In this document: piece after piece, positions 1-9,834 of the stretch
Numbering within the stretch: position 1 is the stretch's first letter
Layout: every line of letters begins with the position of its first letter
Assembly (NCBI RefSeq): GCF_964656455.1
Contig: NC_135712.1
Coordinates: forward strand, 67,337,239-67,401,238
DNA: 64,000 bases
Direction: 5' to 3'
Source: Halichoerus grypus
Lineage: Eukaryota > Chordata > Mammalia > Carnivora > Phocidae
Translations under genes and position numbers: made by a program
Notes under the pieces: model-generated
What the model saw: only the letters and a program-made list of their open reading frames with translations
Database searches by the model: none
What the model was told of the DNA's origin: nothing

Positions 1-137
1 ACAAGCAGGGGGAGTGGGAGAGGGAGAAGCAGGCTTCCTGACAAGCAGGGAGCCCAATGTGGGACTCGATCCCAGGACCCTGGGATCATGACCTGAGCTG
101 AAGGCAAACGCTTAATGACTGAGCCACCCAGGTGCCC
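1..137 (-). mobile_element. CAN-SINE (SINEC), cut by the window edge
   Basis: Carnivore tRNA-derived SINE read on the minus strand. The head lies at the right end (reverse complement of 'GGGGCACCTGGGTGGCTCAG'), and the CT-rich middle appears as its GA-rich complement at positions 1-40. The AATAAA/TCTTT tail lies outside the window. It abuts an L1 fragment. A SINE of this kind is copied by LINE-1 enzymes and encodes no protein. Confidence 0.95.
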
Positions 138-780
138 CCAAGCAGGATTTTTAAAAAGATATTAATGAGCTGAGTCTATGATTTATATGAAAAAGCAAAA
201 TAACTAGAATAGCCAAAATTATTTTGAAAAAGATGAACCAGTTGGAAGACTCCTACCACTCAATTTCAAGACTTACTATTAAGCTACAGTAATTAAGACA
301 GTGCAGTACTGGCATAAGGATAGAAATACAGATCAATGGAATAAAGTTGAGAGTCCAGAAATAAACCCTTCCATTTATGGTTAGTTGATATTTGACAATG
401 GTCCAAGACAATTGGATGGAGAAAGAATATTCTTTTCAGCAAATGATGCTAGGATAACTTGATACCTACATGTAAAATAGTGAGGTTGGATCCCCTACCT
501 CACACCATATATAAAATTAACTCAAAGTGGATCAGAGACCTCAATGTAAGAGCTATAGCAATAAAACTCAGAAGAAAACATAAAAGTAAATCTTCATGAC
601 CTGGGATTAAGCAATGATTTCTTAGTTGTGACACCAAAAGCACAAATGAAAGAAAAAAAAAAAAAAAGATAAATTACACTTCACCAAAATTAAAGACTTT
701 TGCTCTTTGAAAGACACAAAGAAAGTAAAAAGAAAACCATCAATGGGAGAAAATATCCGCAAATCATAGATCATACTTTT
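138..780 (+). mobile_element. LINE-1 fragment A (ORF2 region, decayed)
   Basis: The sequence follows the 3' half of L1 ORF2 (reverse transcriptase protein). The order of conserved stretches is: a segment around 270-350 (ACTGGCATAAGGATAGAAAT), the 'TTCAGCAAATGATGC' block near 435, the 'ACTCAAAGTGGATCAGAGAC' block near 520, and 'GGGAGAAAATATCCGCAAATC' near 745. Reading frames are broken, so no protein is expected. The segment from about 430 to 770 covers the same part of ORF2 as the next fragment (about 815-1400), so these are two L1 copies or a partial duplication rather than one simple element. Confidence 0.85.
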
Positions 781-1035
781 ATTTTTTTGCAAATATATAA
801 AGGCAACTAAAGAAAGGAGAATCTTTTCAACAAATGGTGCCAGAAAATTTGGCTATGCATATGACTAACTCAAACCTCACAAAATACATAAAAATTTACT
901 CAAAATGGTTCATAGGCCCAGATGCAAAACCTGAAACTATTAAACTTTCATAGGAAAACATAGGACTTTGGGTTACACAGAGATTTCTCATATACATCAG
1001 CAAAATTATGATCCAATAAAGAAATGATAAATTGA

Positions 1036-1235
1036 GGGGTGCCTGGGTGGCTCAGTCATTAAGTGTCTGCCTTCAGTTCAGGTCATGATCCCAGGGTCCT
1101 GGGATCGAGCCCCGCATCAGGCTCCCTGCTCAGCTGGAAGCCTGCTTCTCCCTCTTCCACTCCCCCTGCTTGTGTTTCCTCTCTTGCTGTGTCTTTCTCT
1201 GTCAAATAAATAAATAAAATCTTTTTTTAAAAAAA
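1036..1235 (+). mobile_element. CAN-SINE inserted in LINE-1 fragment B
   Basis: Full-length copy. It has the tRNA-like head 'GGGGTGCCTGGGTGGCTCAG', a pol III A-box-like stretch (TGGCTCAGTC), a CT-rich middle and an AATAAATAAATAAAATCTTT tail. The AATAAA plus TCTTT tail marks the so-called T+ class of SINE. The target-site duplication AAAGAAATGATAAA lies at 1018-1031 and 1234-1247, showing normal L1-driven insertion into older L1 sequence. Confidence 0.97.
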
Positions 1236-1440
1236 AGAAATGATAAAGTGATAAATTAGACATCATCAAAAATAAGAACATTTGTCTTCCAAAGACACTG
1301 TTAAGATAACAAAAAGACAAGCCACAGAATGGGAAAAATTATTTGTAAATCACATATCTGATAAAAAGACTTGTACCCAGAATTCATAAAGAACTCTCAA
1401 AAGTCAACAATAACAACCCACTTTTTAAAAGAGCAAAAGA

Positions 1441-1649
1441 GGGGTGCCTGGGTGGTTCAGATGGTTAAGCATCCACCTTCAGCTCAGGTCATGATCCCAG
1501 GGTCCTGGAATCGAGCCCCACATCGGGCTCCCTGCTCAGCGAGGAGCCTGCTTCTCCCTTTCCCTCTGCCTCTGCCTCTCCCCCTGCTTGTGCTGTCTCT
1601 GCCTCTCTCTCTCTCTCTCAAATGAATAAATAAAATCTTTTTTAAAAAA
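1441..1649 (+). mobile_element. CAN-SINE inserted in LINE-1 fragment B
   Basis: Full-length copy with head, CT-rich middle and an AATGAATAAATAAAATCTTT tail. A perfect 15-bp target-site duplication, TAAAAGAGCAAAAGA, lies at 1426-1440 and 1650-1664. It sits only about 200 bp from the previous SINE, in the same host L1 and the same orientation. The two have different target sites, so these are independent insertions. Confidence 0.97.
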
Positions 1650-2394
1650 TAAAAGAGCAAAAGATCTGAATAGATAATCATCAAAGATGTAAAGATGACG
1701 AATAAGCACATAGAAAGATGCTGAAAATCATTAGCCATTAGGGAAATGCAAATTTTTAAAAACAATGAGATACTACTCAGCACTATTAGAGCGGCTAAAA
1801 TAAAATGACAAAATGAAAAGAAAAAAGAACTGCCAACACGGGTACTGGTAGGAAGGTGGACCACCTAGAACTCTCACACCTTGCTATGAGAAATAAAAAA
1901 TGGTAGAGCCACTTAAGAAAACAGTTTGGCAATCTCTCATAAAGTTAAACACATACTTACCCTATGACCAGCAAACTCAATCCTAGATATTTGCCCAAAT
2001 GAAATGAGAAGTTACGTTCACCCTAAAATCTGTGCCGGAATGTTTACGGAGTATGATTCATCTCTAAAATGGAGCGATCTAGTGATAACACACAACAACG
2101 TGGATGAGTCTCAAATACAGAATGCTGAGTGAAAGGAGCCACACTCGAAAGGCCATATGATTGCATTTACATGGCATTCTGGAAAAGGCGAAACTATAGG
2201 TACTGCAAACAGACCAGGGGTTACCAGGGAGAGGCTGACTGCAAGGGGCAGCAGGAAGAAATCGTTCTGGGTGACAGAACTGTCCCCTATCTTCACTGCG
2301 GTCGTGGTTACACATCCGTACGCCCCTGTCAAACCCACAGAACTGTATACCAGTAAGGGTGAATTCTACTGCTTGTAAATTAGACTTTAAAAAA

Positions 2395-3055
2395 AAGAAC
2401 GGGAGTAAGATGTGGGAGGGACTAAAAGAGAGAATGTGAACGGCCGCCGGACTGAGAAAAAGCAGCCTTTCCTCTCGCTGAGGCCAGAAAGAAGGGCCAG
2501 AGTCTATTTCGGGACATGACCCCCAAGGTAATTATCAACTGGCCGCTGGAGCATCTCAGTCCTAATCCTCCTGGCCTCTCCTGCTGTAATCTGACTCCTA
2601 CCGCAGCCAGAAGGCCAATAGCAACAGACGGTGCAAATCCAGGTAAAATGATGCCCAGTAACCCAATAGGGGTCCAAACAGCTTTGCTTAGCTTAGTGTG
2701 TCTCCGTGTTCCCCTCTCTCATTCACTAAACACAAAACGGGGTGAACAGTTACAGGGTGCTGGGGTGTGAGATGGGTCTTGGGCCAGGTCATTGGGAAGG
2801 GTTTTCAGCAAATTTCACTCGAGAGTGAACAAGTAGGAGATAAATATGTTTGTTACACACACACACATCACTCACCGAAAAAGCAGAAATCTGTGCCCTG
2901 GTTCTCATAGAGGCTAAGGCTTCTGTGCAGACACTAATGCGGTGAATGAAGAGGAGGCATCAGTCAGCAGGGCAGCAAGGCCTAATTAAGGGTTTGTTGG
3001 TTTTCCTTGCGTGGACCTTGAGGGACATATCTAACCACAAGGAACACGTGCCCAG
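2395..3055. other. Unassigned sequence, no gene seen
   Basis: Apparently unique sequence after the L1 tail. It holds a short CA run near 2855-2868. Frames in the interval are short and lack any recognisable domain. Confidence 0.4.
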
Positions 3056-3107
3056 GTGTGCGTGTGTGTGTGCGCGCGTGCACATACTCACGCGTGCGCA
3101 CATACAC
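3056..3107. repeat. Alternating purine-pyrimidine tract (GT/GC/CA)
   Basis: Positions 3056-3087 alternate purine and pyrimidine without a break for 32 bp, including the GC-rich core TGCGCGCGTGCAC. After a one-base break, 3089-3107 alternates for another 19 bp. Tracts of this kind, above all with CG steps, are the classic sequences that can adopt left-handed Z-DNA. The short frame through it (Cys-Val then Ala-His repeats) is a by-product of the dinucleotide repeat. Confidence 0.85.
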
Positions 3108-3800
3108 CTACACCAGGTAGAGTAATAAGGAGACCTAACAATACAGCAAACCTCAGCCCGGGGATTCGCCTCAGCATCTGCTTTAAAACAAGCCCAGCAG
3201 ATGGTGTGGGTCCAGGTAGTCTCAGGACCACACCGGGAGAAACCCTCGCTTAGAGGGGAATGTCTGGAATTCTAGTCTCCGCACGGAAACCCAGGGGAGA
3301 TGCCTATGAATATTTACCAGTCTGGCGGCCATGATGGCGGTATTTCTAAAACCCCAGCACTTTTGGAAACCCAATCTCTCGCTGCCTGCAGGCTTCAGGT
3401 TTGATTTGGCCCAGGGTGAAGCTACGGTGCAGCGCCTGCTCGTGGAGGCTGAAAGAGGTTCCAGCAGCGGGGCCTTGGGCACTGCAAACAATACTGCCTC
3501 TCTGACTCCGCAAGAGGCTCCCCGGGCTTGCTACTTGCCACTCCTGGGAAAGACGGAAGGCGAAGAGGGATGAGGAACGAACAGGTTTGGAATCAAAGGA
3601 AATGAGCTGGAGAAGACCCTCTCACAATCTGCTATCAGGCATGGCTTCTGTCCTGGACAAGTCAGCTTGCTTCTTGCACTGCGATTCATAGGGTGTAGCT
3701 GGTGGTGGCGACAGTGGCAGAGATAAGGAATCAGAATACCCCAGGGAACCAGATTTGGTGATGGGGGTGGGGGGTGAGGTGTTCAGTTACATGTGAATTG
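3108..3800. other. Unassigned sequence with overlapping short frames
   Basis: Frames of 80-89 codons exist on both strands here (3331-3573 plus, 3222-3491 minus), but neither shows a domain I know. Their overlap on opposite strands and the lack of clear splice or promoter context speak against a gene. A G-rich stretch lies near 3762-3778. Confidence 0.4.
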
Positions 3801-3930
3801 CAGATAAATAACAAAATTTTTTTTTCTAGTGTAAGTATGTCCCATGCAATATTTGGAACATACTTATACTAAAAAATTATTTGTTATCTGAAATTGAAAT
3901 TTAACCATATTTTACCTGGCAATCCTAGGA
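3801..3930. repeat. Old palindromic interspersed repeat
   Basis: A left arm at 3801-3843 (CAGATAAATAACAAAA... to GTAAGTATGTCCC) is nearly the reverse complement of a right arm at 3855-3890 (GGAACATACTTATACTA... to TTGTTATCTG), around an 11-base loop. The sequence then runs on as TGAAATTGAAATTTAACC and TACCTGGCAATCCTA. I recognise this pattern as a repeat common in mammalian genomes, but I cannot name the family with confidence. It is probably a non-autonomous DNA transposon. Confidence 0.7.
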
Positions 3931-4839
3931 GGGAGCCTTTTCAAACCCGCCCTCCCCCAACTCTGACAACTCTCTCCCCCTTGGCAGGGCCCCAGGACTT
4001 TGGGGGTGACCCAGCTCCCACTCCGCCCTACTCCTTCTTCCAGACCCTTCCCTACCCTCTGCGGATCCTGCACAAACAGACCACAGTGCTTTCTCTTCAC
4101 ATCGAAGTCTGAAATCCCCTCAATTGAGGGCAAGCCAAAGCTGGGATCTCATTTTCCAAATCCACCCATCTGGCCACAAGGGTCTAGACAACATCTGGGC
4201 TCCTGGGGGCTGAGGACCAGCTCCCCACTGCTCTGGGTATTAGGAAGAGAAGAAAGTTCCTCTCCTGGGACCCAAGCCCTAAAGACAGGCACAGCCCCTC
4301 CTGTTCTAGTCCTTTTTTTCTATTTGCAAACATACAAAACTAGCAACCAAATCCCAAATAAAAGGAGCTGACAAGCCTGACAGGAGTTTCTTCCGCCTGC
4401 CCCAGATTTCATTTGTTCTACATGGTGCCGGTGGGAAGCTCGGGGGACCTCAGTGGAATCCTATTATGATACAAAATACAATAAATCAAGGAAGGATAAT
4501 CTTAAATTATATACTCTTGGAAGTCACATCAGCTTGGTTCCTTGTGCACTGCACTGTGCTCAATGAGGTGTTAAATGGCTTTTTAAAAATATTACATATT
4601 TTTAACTTTTTAAAAAATCATAGTGATGCCTCTTAAAAATTTGTCCCTTACAAAGAATAAAGACTGCTCTACGCTTTTTTGGTGCTCAAAGCTGCATTAT
4701 CTCGGCTTAGGGGCTTTCATGATGAGAGTCTCTTTCATGGAGATAGTTGGTTTATCTCAATGGCTCCGGGCAAACAAGACCAGGCTCTCTGCTGTCTTCA
4801 TTCCCATGGGGTCCTGCTCAGAAGGCACCCCCTCTTCTC
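3931..4839. other. Unassigned sequence, no gene seen
   Basis: Moderately GC-rich up to about 4430, then AT-rich around 4550-4640. Only short overlapping frames are present and no repeat family is recognised. Confidence 0.4.
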
Positions 4840-5060
4840 CATTCCAGTGAGGATCCAGTTGCTCAGGGCTTGTCAATCTCTCCTGCTCTGTGTCAGAGAT
4901 CCCCATATCACATCATGACACCTCCTGCCCAAAAGCGTGCCATGACTCCCTATCATCAGTAAGATAAAGCCTCAGTCTCTGCGCTGGCACTAAGACTCCA
5001 CAAGCCCCATTACCAGCCATACATTCCCCTTCTCATCTCCTACCCCAACCATACGGGCTA
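4840..5060 (+). mobile_element. Possible L2 fragment
   Basis: The order of motifs (CCATGACTCCCTATCATCAG, then AAGATAAAGCCTCAGTCTCT, then CTCATCTCCTACCCC) resembles the L2 3' region, where 'CCATTGCCC..AGGATAAAGTCCAAACTCC' is typical. Divergence is high, so the call is weak. Confidence 0.35.
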
Positions 5061-5264
5061 CCCACTGTCTCTGGAAAATACCAATCTATAATATGATTCT
5101 CAAAGTATAATGTTTATTTAATACAATTTCGCTGTTACTACACGCAAGGCATAAAATGTTAACCAATCAATAATTAGCATCTGCTTAATCCATTTTTAGG
5201 AAAGACAAAACAGACTAAAACGTGAAGAAAGACAAGTATCTAGGAACGATCGGGTGCATCAATT

Positions 5265-5475
5265 TACAGCTTTAAAACACTTTCCACATGCACTGTTGCA
5301 CTGCCTCCTCATCATGTCCTTCTGAGCTAAGCTAGCTGGGTGGCATCACCGCTCTTTCGCTAATGAGGACACCAAGGCTCGAGGCAGGAGCCCTGTCCGC
5401 AGCTACACAGCACAGTGGCAAAGCTAAATCACAGATTCTCATTCCAAGTGCAGAGCTCATCCTACTCTACTAGAC
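5265..5475 (-). mobile_element. MIR fragment
   Basis: The reverse complement of the mammalian-wide MIR SINE is visible in order: a 'TTTCGCTAATGAGGACACCA' stretch matching the consensus 'GATGAGGAAACTGAGGC', 'CAGCTACACAGCACAGTGGC' matching 'GGTCACACAGCTAGTAAGTGGC', and the following 'AAATCACAGATTCTCATTCC'. It is old and diverged. Confidence 0.65.
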
Positions 5476-5737
5476 TAAGCTGTTATTTATCCCAACCTAA
5501 TTTAGGCCTACTTTGGCTTTATTCTATTTAATAAAGGAACACTCGACTTTCTTTCCCTCTCGCCCCAGGTGCCCCAGGCCTTCCTCATAGATCCTGGTCA
5601 CATAAAATGCTGCTGATTAGGGACCTGCCCCCAGCCACAGCCTCCAAAACTCGCTCTCTTCAAGGAACCACCACTGTGGGTGAGAAAGGTCCACCCTGTA
5701 CCTTGGGGAGGTCAAGCCTTTCTCTAGTACAGCTTCC
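5476..5737. other. Unassigned spacer
   Basis: No gene and no repeat recognised between the MIR and the LINE-1 nest. Confidence 0.35.
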
Positions 5738-6262
5738 CTTAATTACCTTCGCATTGAGATATAATTTCTATGCCATACAATTCACCCTTTTGAAGTACAT
5801 AATTCAGTAGTTTTTAGTGTATTCTCAAGATTATGCAACCTTCACCATTAACTAATTCCAGAGCATTTCAACATCCCCAAAAGAAATCCCACACCCATTA
5901 ATCACTGCTTACTTCCCATCTGCACCACGACCCCCAGCTCCTGTCAGCCCCTAATTTACTTTCTGTCTCGATGGATTTGCTTATGCTGGACCCTTCATAG
6001 AAACAGAAGCATATAATAGGTAGTCTGCTTGTCCATCTACTTTCACTTAGCATAATACTTTCAAGATCCATCTCTGTATCAGTTCTACATTCTTTTATGG
6101 CCAGATGATATTCCGTAGAACGGATAAACCACATTTTGTTTCTTTATCCATCAGTTACGGGCATTTGGGTTGTGTTGCTATGAACATTCATGTGCAAGCT
6201 CTTGCACAGATGTATGCTTTCAGTTCTCTTGGGTATATATACATAAGAGTGAAACTGTTAGA

Positions 6263-6842
6263 TGTTCTAGACTGAATGTTTATGTCCCCTCGCCCCCAAA
6301 TTCATACGTTAAAATCCTCACCTCCAATGAGATGGCATTAGGAGGTGGGGCTTTGGGGAGCTGATCAGGTCATGAGGGTGAGATTAGTAAATGGGATTCA
6401 TGCACTTATAAAAGAGATCTCAGGGGCGCCTGGGTGGCTCAGCCGGTTGAGCGTCTGCCTTCAGCTCAGCTCATGATCCCAGGGTCCTGGGATGGAGCCC
6501 CACGTTGGGCTCCCTGCTCAGTGGGGAGTCTGCTTCTCTCTCTCCCTCTGCCCCTCCCCCTGCTCATGCTCTCTTTCTCTCTCTCAAATAAATAAATAAA
6601 ATCTTAAAAAAAGGGTGGGGGAGAGATCTTAAAGAGCTCCCTCTAACGCCCCTTCCACCTTGTGAGGACACAGTGGGAAAATAGCCATCTATGAGCCAGG
6701 CAGTGGGTTCTCAGCGGACACTGAATCTACTGGTGCCTTGAACTTGACTTGCCAGCACCCAGAACTGTGAGAAATAAATGTTTGTTGTCTATGCCACGTG
6801 GCTTATGATATTTTGTTATGGCAGCCCAAATGGACTAAGATG
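6263..6842 (+). mobile_element. MaLR-type solo LTR (MST/MLT1), split by a SINE
   Basis: It starts 'TGTTCTAGACTGAATGTTTA' and continues with the landmarks 'CATACGTTAAAATCCTCACC' and 'GGTGGGGCTTTGGGGAGCTG'. It closes with 'CAGAACTGTGAGAAATAAAT' (holding the AATAAA signal) and 'TTTTGTTATGGCAGCCCAAA' then TGGACTAAGA. This order matches MST/MLT1 LTRs of ERVL-MaLR retroelements. No internal viral sequence is present, so it is a solo LTR left by recombination. It lies inside the L1 at 5738-7285. Confidence 0.85.
6421..6621 (+). mobile_element. CAN-SINE inside the MaLR LTR
   Basis: Full-length copy with head GGGGCGCCTGGGTGGCTCAG and an AATAAATAAATAAAATCTTA tail. The 8-bp duplication AGAGATCT lies at 6413-6420 and 6622-6629. 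This is the innermost, and therefore youngest, layer here: SINE within LTR within L1. Confidence 0.95.
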
Positions 6843-7054
6843 CGGGGTCACATTGTTAAGTCTAGAAAACATTTTGAGGAACTGCCCAACTGTTCCAAAG
6901 TGGCAGAGCCATTTTCTACTCCAACCAGAAGTATATGGGGGTTCTGGTTCCTCACATCCTCCCCAATGCTTGTTTTTGTACCTCTTTTTGATTACAGCCA
7001 TCCTAGTGGGAGTAAGGCAGTATCTCATTGTGGTTTAGATTTCCTTAAATTTTA

Positions 7055-7263
7055 TTTTATTTTATTTTTTTTTTTTTTTAATATTTTATTTATTTGACAG
7101 AGAGAGACAGAGCGAGGAGGGAACACAAGCAGGGGGAGTGGGAGAGGGAGAAGCAGGCTGCCCGCTGAGCAGGGAGCCCGATGCGGGGCTCGATCCCAGG
7201 ACCCTGGGACCATGACCTGAGCCGAAGGCAGACGCCTAACCGACTGAGCCACCCAGGCGCCCC
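7055..7263 (-). mobile_element. CAN-SINE, minus strand, inside LINE-1
   Basis: Reverse-complement copy. The poly-T/AAAGA-type tail is at the left and the head at the right (GAGCCACCCAGGCGCCCC). A perfect 19-bp target-site duplication, TAGATTTCCTTAAATTTTA, lies at 7036-7054 and 7264-7282, the longest perfect one in the window. Confidence 0.97.
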
Positions 7264-7285
7264 TAGATTTCCTTAAATTTTAAAG

Positions 7286-7789
7286 CAAATAGTGACAATA
7301 GTAAGTGAGATAGTTTGTTCTGTAACTCAAATAGCTGTGCCTTTAGAGAGAGAGAGTCACACTGGACATTTTATGTTTGTCATCTTTGGTTACGTATTCC
7401 TAGGAAGACCCCAGAAGTTGTATACGTATTTGAATGAGAAACAACAGCTTTCACAGAACAGTACTCACTTGAGCAGGATATCCTCTGAATGCACGCAACA
7501 AACGCTGACCGAGTACCCAGCACAGAGCACTGTTCGGGGTCTGGGAAAGCTCAGCACTGGCCACCTGGCCCCTGGCCCCCAGGACTGCAAGTCTGGTGAC
7601 AGAGTCAGGCACGTGCCCAGAGGAGCTGAGAGGAGCCCATGCTACAGGCTGTGGAATCTGGAACTCCAAGTTAGTTTCACAGACACTCAGTTTGCAAAAA
7701 ATATGGCGGCGGAGACAACAGTCTTAATATGGAGTGTTTTCTAAATTAACGAGAAATAAGTAGAACAGAAAAATCAGTAACGTAGATGA
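7286..7789. other. Unassigned sequence, possible L2 trace
   Basis: A stretch at about 7490-7600 (AACAAACGCTGACCGAGTAC then CAGCACAGAGCACTG) faintly resembles the reverse complement of an L2 3' end. A 150-codon frame at 7292-7744 has no recognisable domain and no conserved context, so I do not call it a gene. Confidence 0.35.
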
Positions 7790-8056
7790 ATAAGCTATTC
7801 AAAGAAGTAAAACTCCAAATGACTGACAAATGCATGACATGAAAAAAATGTAAAACCTCACTAGCAAACCAAGAAATACAAATGAAAACAATATTTGCCT
7901 ATTAAACTAGCAATGCTTTTTTCATGGTAATCATATTAGCAAGAATGCAACAGAACAGATACCTTCTATCCATCAGTGGGTATGAGAATTGGTACCACTC
8001 TCTTCAGGAAACCAATTTGGGAATATGGATGAAGAGCCTTAAAAATATTCATACTC

Positions 8057-8252
8057 GGGCGCCTGGGTGGCTCAGTCATTAAGCGTCTGCCTTCGGCTCA
8101 GGTCATGATCCCAGGGTTCTGGGATCGAGCCCCATATCGGGCTCCCTGCTCCGCGGGAAGCCTGCTTCTCCCCTTCCCACTCCCCCTGCTTGTGTTCCCT
8201 CTCTCGCTGTCTCTCTGTCAAATAAATAAATAAAATCTTTAGAAAAAAATGA
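8057..8252 (+). mobile_element. CAN-SINE at the L1-in-L1 junction
   Basis: Full-length copy with an 8-bp duplication TCATACTC at 8049-8056 and 8253-8260. It sits exactly where the old L1 meets the 5' truncation point of the younger L1. Confidence 0.95.
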
Positions 8253-8260
8253 TCATACTC

Positions 8261-9006
8261 TTCCCTCGTGCATTGTTGGTGGGAATGCAAACTGGTGCAG
8301 CCACTATGTAAAACAGTAAGCAGGTTCCTCAAAAAAATTAAAAATAGAAATGCCATATGATCTAGTAATTCCACTACTGAGTATTTACCCCCAAAAAAAA
8401 CAAAAACACGAATTCAAAAAGACATATGTGCCCCTCTGTTTATTGCAGCATTATTTACAAAAGCCAAGATCTGAAAGCAACCCAGTGTCCACAGACAGAT
8501 GAATGGATAAAGAAGATGTGGTATATATCTACAATGGAATATTACTCAGCCATAAAAAGAATGAAATCTTAATATTTGCAACATGGATGGATCTAGAGGG
8601 TATCATGCTAAGTGAAATAAGCCAGCCAGAGAAAGACATATACCATATGATTTCACTTATATGCAAAATCTAAAAACCAAATGAACACACAAACAGACAA
8701 ACCAGAAACAGACCCATATACAGAGAACAAACTGATGGTTGCCAGAAGTGGGGGGTGGGGAGGGACGGGCAAAATGGCTTCAGAGAAGTGGGAGGTATGG
8801 GCTTCCAGTTACGGAATGAATAAGTCACAGGGATGAAAAGTATAGCATGAGCTATAGACATGAGACAATTGTATTATAATAACGTGGTGACAGATGGGAG
8901 CGACACTTGTGGTGAGCACAGCATAGTATAGACTTGTCCAATCACTATGTTGTACATCTGAAACTAATGTAACATTCTGTGTCAACTGTACCTCAGTTAA
9001 AAAATA
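8261..9006 (+). mobile_element. Younger, 5'-truncated LINE-1 (carnivore type)
   Basis: The C-terminal end of ORF2 is readable at 8516-8572 as MWYISTMEYYSAIKRMKS, then a stop. This matches the conserved L1 ORF2 tail. The 3' UTR includes 'ATCACTATGTTGTACATCTG' and 'AAACTAATGTAACATTCTGT', as in recent carnivore L1s, and ends in an A-rich tail near 9000. It is inserted in the older L1. It lacks the reverse transcriptase and endonuclease parts and is dead. Confidence 0.85.
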
Positions 9007-9615
9007 ACATGCTTATAGGCTTTGACCCACAAATCAGTCCCCTCCACGGATTATCTGCTCCACAGAAACTCACTGGCCTGGACAGGGCTTTGTATGCAAG
9101 GATGATTAGAAAATTTAACATGAGGAACAGAAATGTTGAACTGGAGAAGAGTTAGGAAAATGATGGTGTTTCAGTACCCTGAAATATGTCACGACCTCTA
9201 CAATGTTTTATTTGAAGAAGACTGAACATCACGGGGAAATTTTCAAAATCTAATGTCAAGTGGGAGAGGAAGAGAATACAGAATTCCATATTCAACATGA
9301 TCCCAATCTAAAAATATGTATGTGTCAACAGTGGTAGAATGTCTCTAGGTGGCAGCAGGATTGTAAGTATTTTTTCAGACCTTTTTCTTTAGACCACTGA
9401 ACACTTTCCAACTTTTATATGTACTACTCTTAAAAGACAAAAATGACAAATTGATATTAAAAAGGAAAAAAATACATGCTTTTACTGTGAGCAGGGCAGG
9501 CTGCAGAAACTTCTCAGCTAATAGAGGAGATAAGAATCCAAATGGGCCTGCAAAACCAGACCAAATAAGCCAAATGGGAAAAGAGATTCAAATCAGAAAA
9601 AGAAGTCATTTGAGG

Positions 9616-9834
9616 AGCACCTGGGTGGCTCAGTCAGTTAAGCATCTGCCTTCAGCTCAGGTCATGATCCCAGGGTCCCGGGATCGAGTTCCACATCAGG
9701 CTCGCTGCTCAGCGGGGAGCCTGCTTCTCCCTCTCCTTCTGCCTGCCACTCCCCCCTGCTTGTGCTCTCTCTCTCTCTCATTCTCTCTCAAGTAAGTAAA
9801 TAAAATCTTTAAAAAAAAAAAAAAAAAAGAAAAG
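9616..9834 (+). mobile_element. CAN-SINE with long A-tail
   Basis: Full-length copy. A perfect 18-bp target-site duplication, AAAAGAAGTCATTTGAGG, lies at 9598-9615 and 9835-9852. The tail carries an uninterrupted A run near 9811-9828. The perfect duplication suggests a fairly recent insertion. Confidence 0.97.

Larger units (their letters stand above)
781..2394 (+). mobile_element. LINE-1 fragment B (ORF2 end and 3' UTR), split by two SINEs
   Basis: It begins in the ORF2 block 'TTTTCAACAAATGGTGCC' near 822 and runs through the conserved C-terminal ORF2 region. It continues into an L1M-type 3' UTR ('CAGACCAGGGGTTACCAGGG' near 2211, 'ACAGAACTGTATACCAG' near 2338) and ends in an A-rich tail near 2394. 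SINEs at 1036-1235 and 1441-1649 interrupt it, each with clear target-site duplications. All frames are broken. It looks like an old, dead copy of the L1MA/L1MB type; the subfamily is uncertain. Confidence 0.85.
5738..7285 (-). mobile_element. LINE-1 (L1M type) host of a repeat nest, minus strand
   Basis: The reverse complement of an L1 3' end runs from the 3' UTR ('CATTGAGATATAATTTC', 'ATTCAGTAGTTTTTAGTGTA') through the ORF2 C-terminal region ('CTTTCACTTAGCATAATACT', 'GGTATATATACATAAGAGTG'). It resumes after an LTR at 6843 ('TTTGAGGAACTGCCCAACTG', 'CATCCTAGTGGGAGTAAGGC'). The two halves join in the order expected of one element, which shows the LTR at 6263-6842 and the SINE at 7055-7263 came later. 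All frames are broken. Confidence 0.88.
7790..9460 (+). mobile_element. Old LINE-1 (L1ME/L1M4 type) split by a younger L1 and a SINE
   Basis: The left part (7790-8056) contains 'AAACCTCACTAGCAAACCAA' and 'CAATTTGGGAATATGGATGA', and stops at 'AAAAATATTCATAC'. The right part resumes at about 9007 with 'GCTTTGACCCACAAATCAG', the text that should follow. It ends in the typical 3' tail ('ATGATCCCAATCTAAAAATA', 'CAACAGTGGTAGAATGTCTC', 'CCAACTTTTATATGTACT'). No open frame remains. Confidence 0.75.

Noticed and set aside
3222..3573. Frames of 80 and 89 codons on opposite strands, one starting at GCCATGATGGCG
   Set aside because: Both cover the same bases, neither has a known domain, and the start context alone is not evidence.
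7052..7252. Frames with a recurring peptide (AQVMVPGSWDRAPHRAPCSA) at several places in the window
   Set aside because: This is the translation of the CAN-SINE body; the same peptide appears wherever a SINE lies. It is not a gene family.
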